This document shows, piece by piece, positions 62,439 to 64,000 of a stretch of 64,000 bases of DNA. The DNA is from an uncultured bacterium (lineage in GTDB: Bacteria; Nitrospirota; Thermodesulfovibrionia; Thermodesulfovibrionales; Thermodesulfovibrionaceae). The DNA is taken from the NCBI GenBank assembly GCA_937998865.1, contig CALLBR010000029.1, positions 1 to 64,000 of the forward strand, given 5' to 3'. The translations under genes were made by a program, and so were the position numbers. Below the pieces are notes generated by a model. That model searched no databases and was not told the origin of the DNA. It saw nothing but the letters and a program-made list of their open reading frames with translations. How positions within the stretch are numbered: the first letter of the stretch is position 1; the number at the start of each line of letters is the position of its first letter.

Positions 62439-63640
62439 GACTCCCTATCTATATTGCATTAAGATACTTGAAAAGTAAAAAAAGGGGAGTATCTCTTGGC
62501 ACTATAATATCCGTCAGTGGAGTAGCTTTAGGAGTAATGGCTTTGATTATTGTTATCTCTGTAATAAGTGGCTTTCATGAAGATCTTCAAAGGAAGATTC
62601 TCGGTGCACAGGCACATGCTGTTATATTAAATTTTGAAGGAGGAATTGAGAACTACACTTCTCTCATACCTAAAATAGCTAAGAATGAAGAGATTTTAGG
62701 TTATTCACCTTTTGTCATGGGACAAGTCCTCATTTCAACAACAAAGAGATCTCATGGAATTTATTTAAGAGGAATTCTTCCTGAATTTGACAGAAAAACT
62801 ACAGAGATATTTAATCATATCAAATATAAGTATGAAAACTTTACTGATTTCCCTTGGATAATAATCGGAAAAGAGCTTGCTAACTTATTAGGGGTTTTAC
62901 CGGGAGACACTGTTACTGTTATATCACCAATGGGTACCATTGGTCCCTTGGGAATCATACCTAAGGCAAAACAATTCATTGTAACAGGAATATTTGAAAT
63001 AGGCATGTTTGAATATGATGCGAATCTTGCTATTGTAGATTTAAAAACAGCTCAAGAATTTTTTTCCTTGGGGGATAAAGTTACCGGAATACAATTAAAA
63101 TTAAAAAATGTCTACAAAGCTAATATTTTAAGTGTAAATTTAACTAAAGAATTAGGAGATCCTTATTATGTTAAAGATTGGATGCAGATGAACAGGAATC
63201 TCTTTTCTGCACTAAAGCTTGAAAAATTTGCCATGTTCATAATTTTAACTTTAATTGTGATTGTGGCATGTTTTAATATAATTAGTATATTGATGGTTAA
63301 TGTAACTGAAAAACAGAGAGAAATTGCAATACTTAAATCAATGGGAGCCACTGATAGATTGATAAGAAATATTTTTATGTTTCAAGGAATTATAATAGGA
63401 TTCCTAGGCACAATATTGGGATTAATAGGCGGACTTTTAGTATGTGAAATTATAAAATCCTATGATATCATAAAATTGCCATCTGAAGTTTATTACTTAA
63501 GTAAATTACCTGTCAAGGTAAAATTAATAGATGTGATGATTATATCTCTATCTGCTCTCCTTATAAGCTTAATATCTACTTTATATCCAGCTCATAGAGC
63601 ATCAAAAATTAACCCCATTGAAATATTGAGGTATGAATAA
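62435..63640 (+). CDS. lolC: Lipoprotein-releasing ABC transporter permease (LolC/LolE type)
   Basis: Inner-membrane subunit of 401 residues of the Lol system, which extracts lipoproteins for transfer to the outer membrane. It has an N-terminal helix (ISVSGVALGVMALIIVISVI), a periplasmic MacB-like domain (about 45-250), then three helices (about 265-290, 315-345, 365-390) with the conserved REIAILKSMGATDRLIRNIF cytoplasmic loop and a YPAHRASKINPIEILRYE end. A single fused-type permease (LolF-like) is possible, since only one is seen before the window ends. One-base overlap with the next gene. Confidence 0.93.
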   Translation: MRLPIYIALRYLKSKKRGVSLGTIISVSGVALGVMALIIVISVISGFHEDLQRKILGAQAHAVILNFEGGIENYTSLIPKIAKNEEILGYSPFVMGQVLISTTKRSHGIYLRGILPEFDRKTTEIFNHIKYKYENFTDFPWIIIGKELANLLGVLPGDTVTVISPMGTIGPLGIIPKAKQFIVTGIFEIGMFEYDANLAIVDLKTAQEFFSLGDKVTGIQLKLKNVYKANILSVNLTKELGDPYYVKDWMQMNRNLFSALKLEKFAMFIILTLIVIVACFNIISILMVNVTEKQREIAILKSMGATDRLIRNIFMFQGIIIGFLGTILGLIGGLLVCEIIKSYDIIKLPSEVYYLSKLPVKVKLIDVMIISLSALLISLISTLYPAHRASKINPIEILRYE

Positions 63641-63894
63641 TGTTTAAATTTATAAGAAATCTTGGATGTTTAACAATAATTCTATTGATTGTATTTTTGA
63701 TAGTGTCTTTACTTTTCGGAGGCTCTAAAATAAGAGAGATAGGAGACAGAACAACTGGATTTGTTAAAAAAACTTTCCATTACGCTGCTAAAAAGGCTGA
63801 CGAGATTCATGATGCTGTAAGAGAGAAATTTGAAGAAATGAGCAAGCCCTTTAAGTCAGATGAAAAAAGAGATATTAAGGACAAAAAACCTTAA
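63640..63894 (+). CDS. Small single-helix membrane protein between lolC and lolD
   Basis: An 84-residue protein of unknown family. One transmembrane helix (about 8-28, LGCLTIILLIVFLIVSLLF) is followed by an amphipathic, charged helix (IREIGDRTTGFVKKTFHYAA to EKFEEMSK) and a lysine-rich end. A cysteine just before the helix is not in a clear lipobox. It overlaps lolC by one base and the ATPase gene by 35 bases, so it is embedded in the export operon. A role as an accessory subunit is inference. Confidence 0.7.
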   Translation: MFKFIRNLGCLTIILLIVFLIVSLLFGGSKIREIGDRTTGFVKKTFHYAAKKADEIHDAVREKFEEMSKPFKSDEKRDIKDKKP

Positions 63895-64000
63895 GAAAAA
63901 ATATATAACAAAGGCTGGGCAATTAGAAGTACTTAAGGGTATAAATCTTAATGTTTATGAAGGAGAAATGATTGCAATTACCGGCGCTTCTGGGGCTGGC
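63860..64000 (+). CDS. lolD: Lipoprotein-releasing ABC transporter ATP-binding protein LolD (partial, cut by window end)
   Basis: The first 47 codons are present. The start is ATG 63860, inside the preceding small gene. The residues read as a LolD/MacB-type ATPase: a short basic opening, YITKAGQLEVLKGINLNV, then EGEMIAITGASGAG, the beginning of Walker A. The gene order permease-small protein-ATPase supports the Lol assignment. The remainder lies outside the window. Confidence 0.88.
   Translation, partial: MKKEILRTKNLKKKYITKAGQLEVLKGINLNVYEGEMIAITGASGAG

Noticed and set aside
1-64000. CRISPR arrays, prophage, defence islands or intact transposases
   Set aside because: No regularly spaced repeats, integrase, transposase or defence gene families were seen. 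The genes are almost all core functions.

Overview
The window is 64 kb of AT-rich chromosome from a diderm (LPS-bearing) bacterium. Multiheme c-type cytochromes, paired rubredoxin-type iron proteins, siroheme synthesis, lipid A and LPS core genes, and an anaerobe-like gene set suggest a thermophilic, probably sulfate-reducing member of the Nitrospirota (Thermodesulfovibrio-like). That assignment is an inference from gene content and base composition; no rRNA is present. Gene density is very high, and almost all genes are core genes. No CRISPR array, prophage or intact insertion sequence was found.

Layout. 1-4,217: the tail of an upstream gene, a structured or repetitive stretch, a secreted thioredoxin-like protein, then an electron-transfer operon (17-heme cytochrome with an EF-hand, a b-type cytochrome, a tetraheme cytochrome). 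4,298-7,413: tRNA-Ser, a Kef-type antiporter, two rubredoxin-like proteins, and a Phe-Lys-Glu tRNA cluster. 7,414-12,263: WrbA, a ZIP transporter, a DUF523/DUF1722 protein with photolyase, an orphan peptide-ABC ATPase and a small DUF3553-like protein. 12,316-18,879: LPS core heptose genes (including a heptosyltransferase-GmhB fusion), a PPC/DUF296 protein, trpF, a DUF255 protein, a mini-thioredoxin and a TauE transporter. 18,872-20,958: dapF and lysA on the minus strand. 21,443-24,915: the cytochrome c maturation pair (ResB/CcsA) and tsaD, then bioF. 26,098-44,733: a long division and cell-wall (dcw) cluster from mraZ to ftsZ, led by a recognisable promoter and MraZ operator, followed by a radical SAM gene. 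46,343-54,058 (minus): waaA, lpxB, an aminotransferase/dehydrogenase pair (GnnB/GnnA-like), siroheme synthase, BamD, acylphosphatase, an M48 protease and a MoaE-like protein. 54,130-64,000: tRNA-Leu, galU, lon, thiL, rimO, a site-2 protease, tRNA-Pro, lysS and the start of a lol lipoprotein-export operon.

How the genes work together. MurE carries the DNPR motif for meso-diaminopimelate, matching dapF/lysA. The lipid A, Kdo, heptose, Bam and Lol genes together describe outer-membrane construction. ResB/CcsA would mature the many c-type hemes of the first operon. The least described features are the modular 17-heme/EF-hand cytochrome complex and the frequency of promoters whose -10 box lies only 5-9 bases before the start codon, which predicts leaderless or near-leaderless mRNAs for many operon-leading genes. 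Convergent genes repeatedly overlap at their stop codons. None of the six tRNA genes encodes its CCA end.
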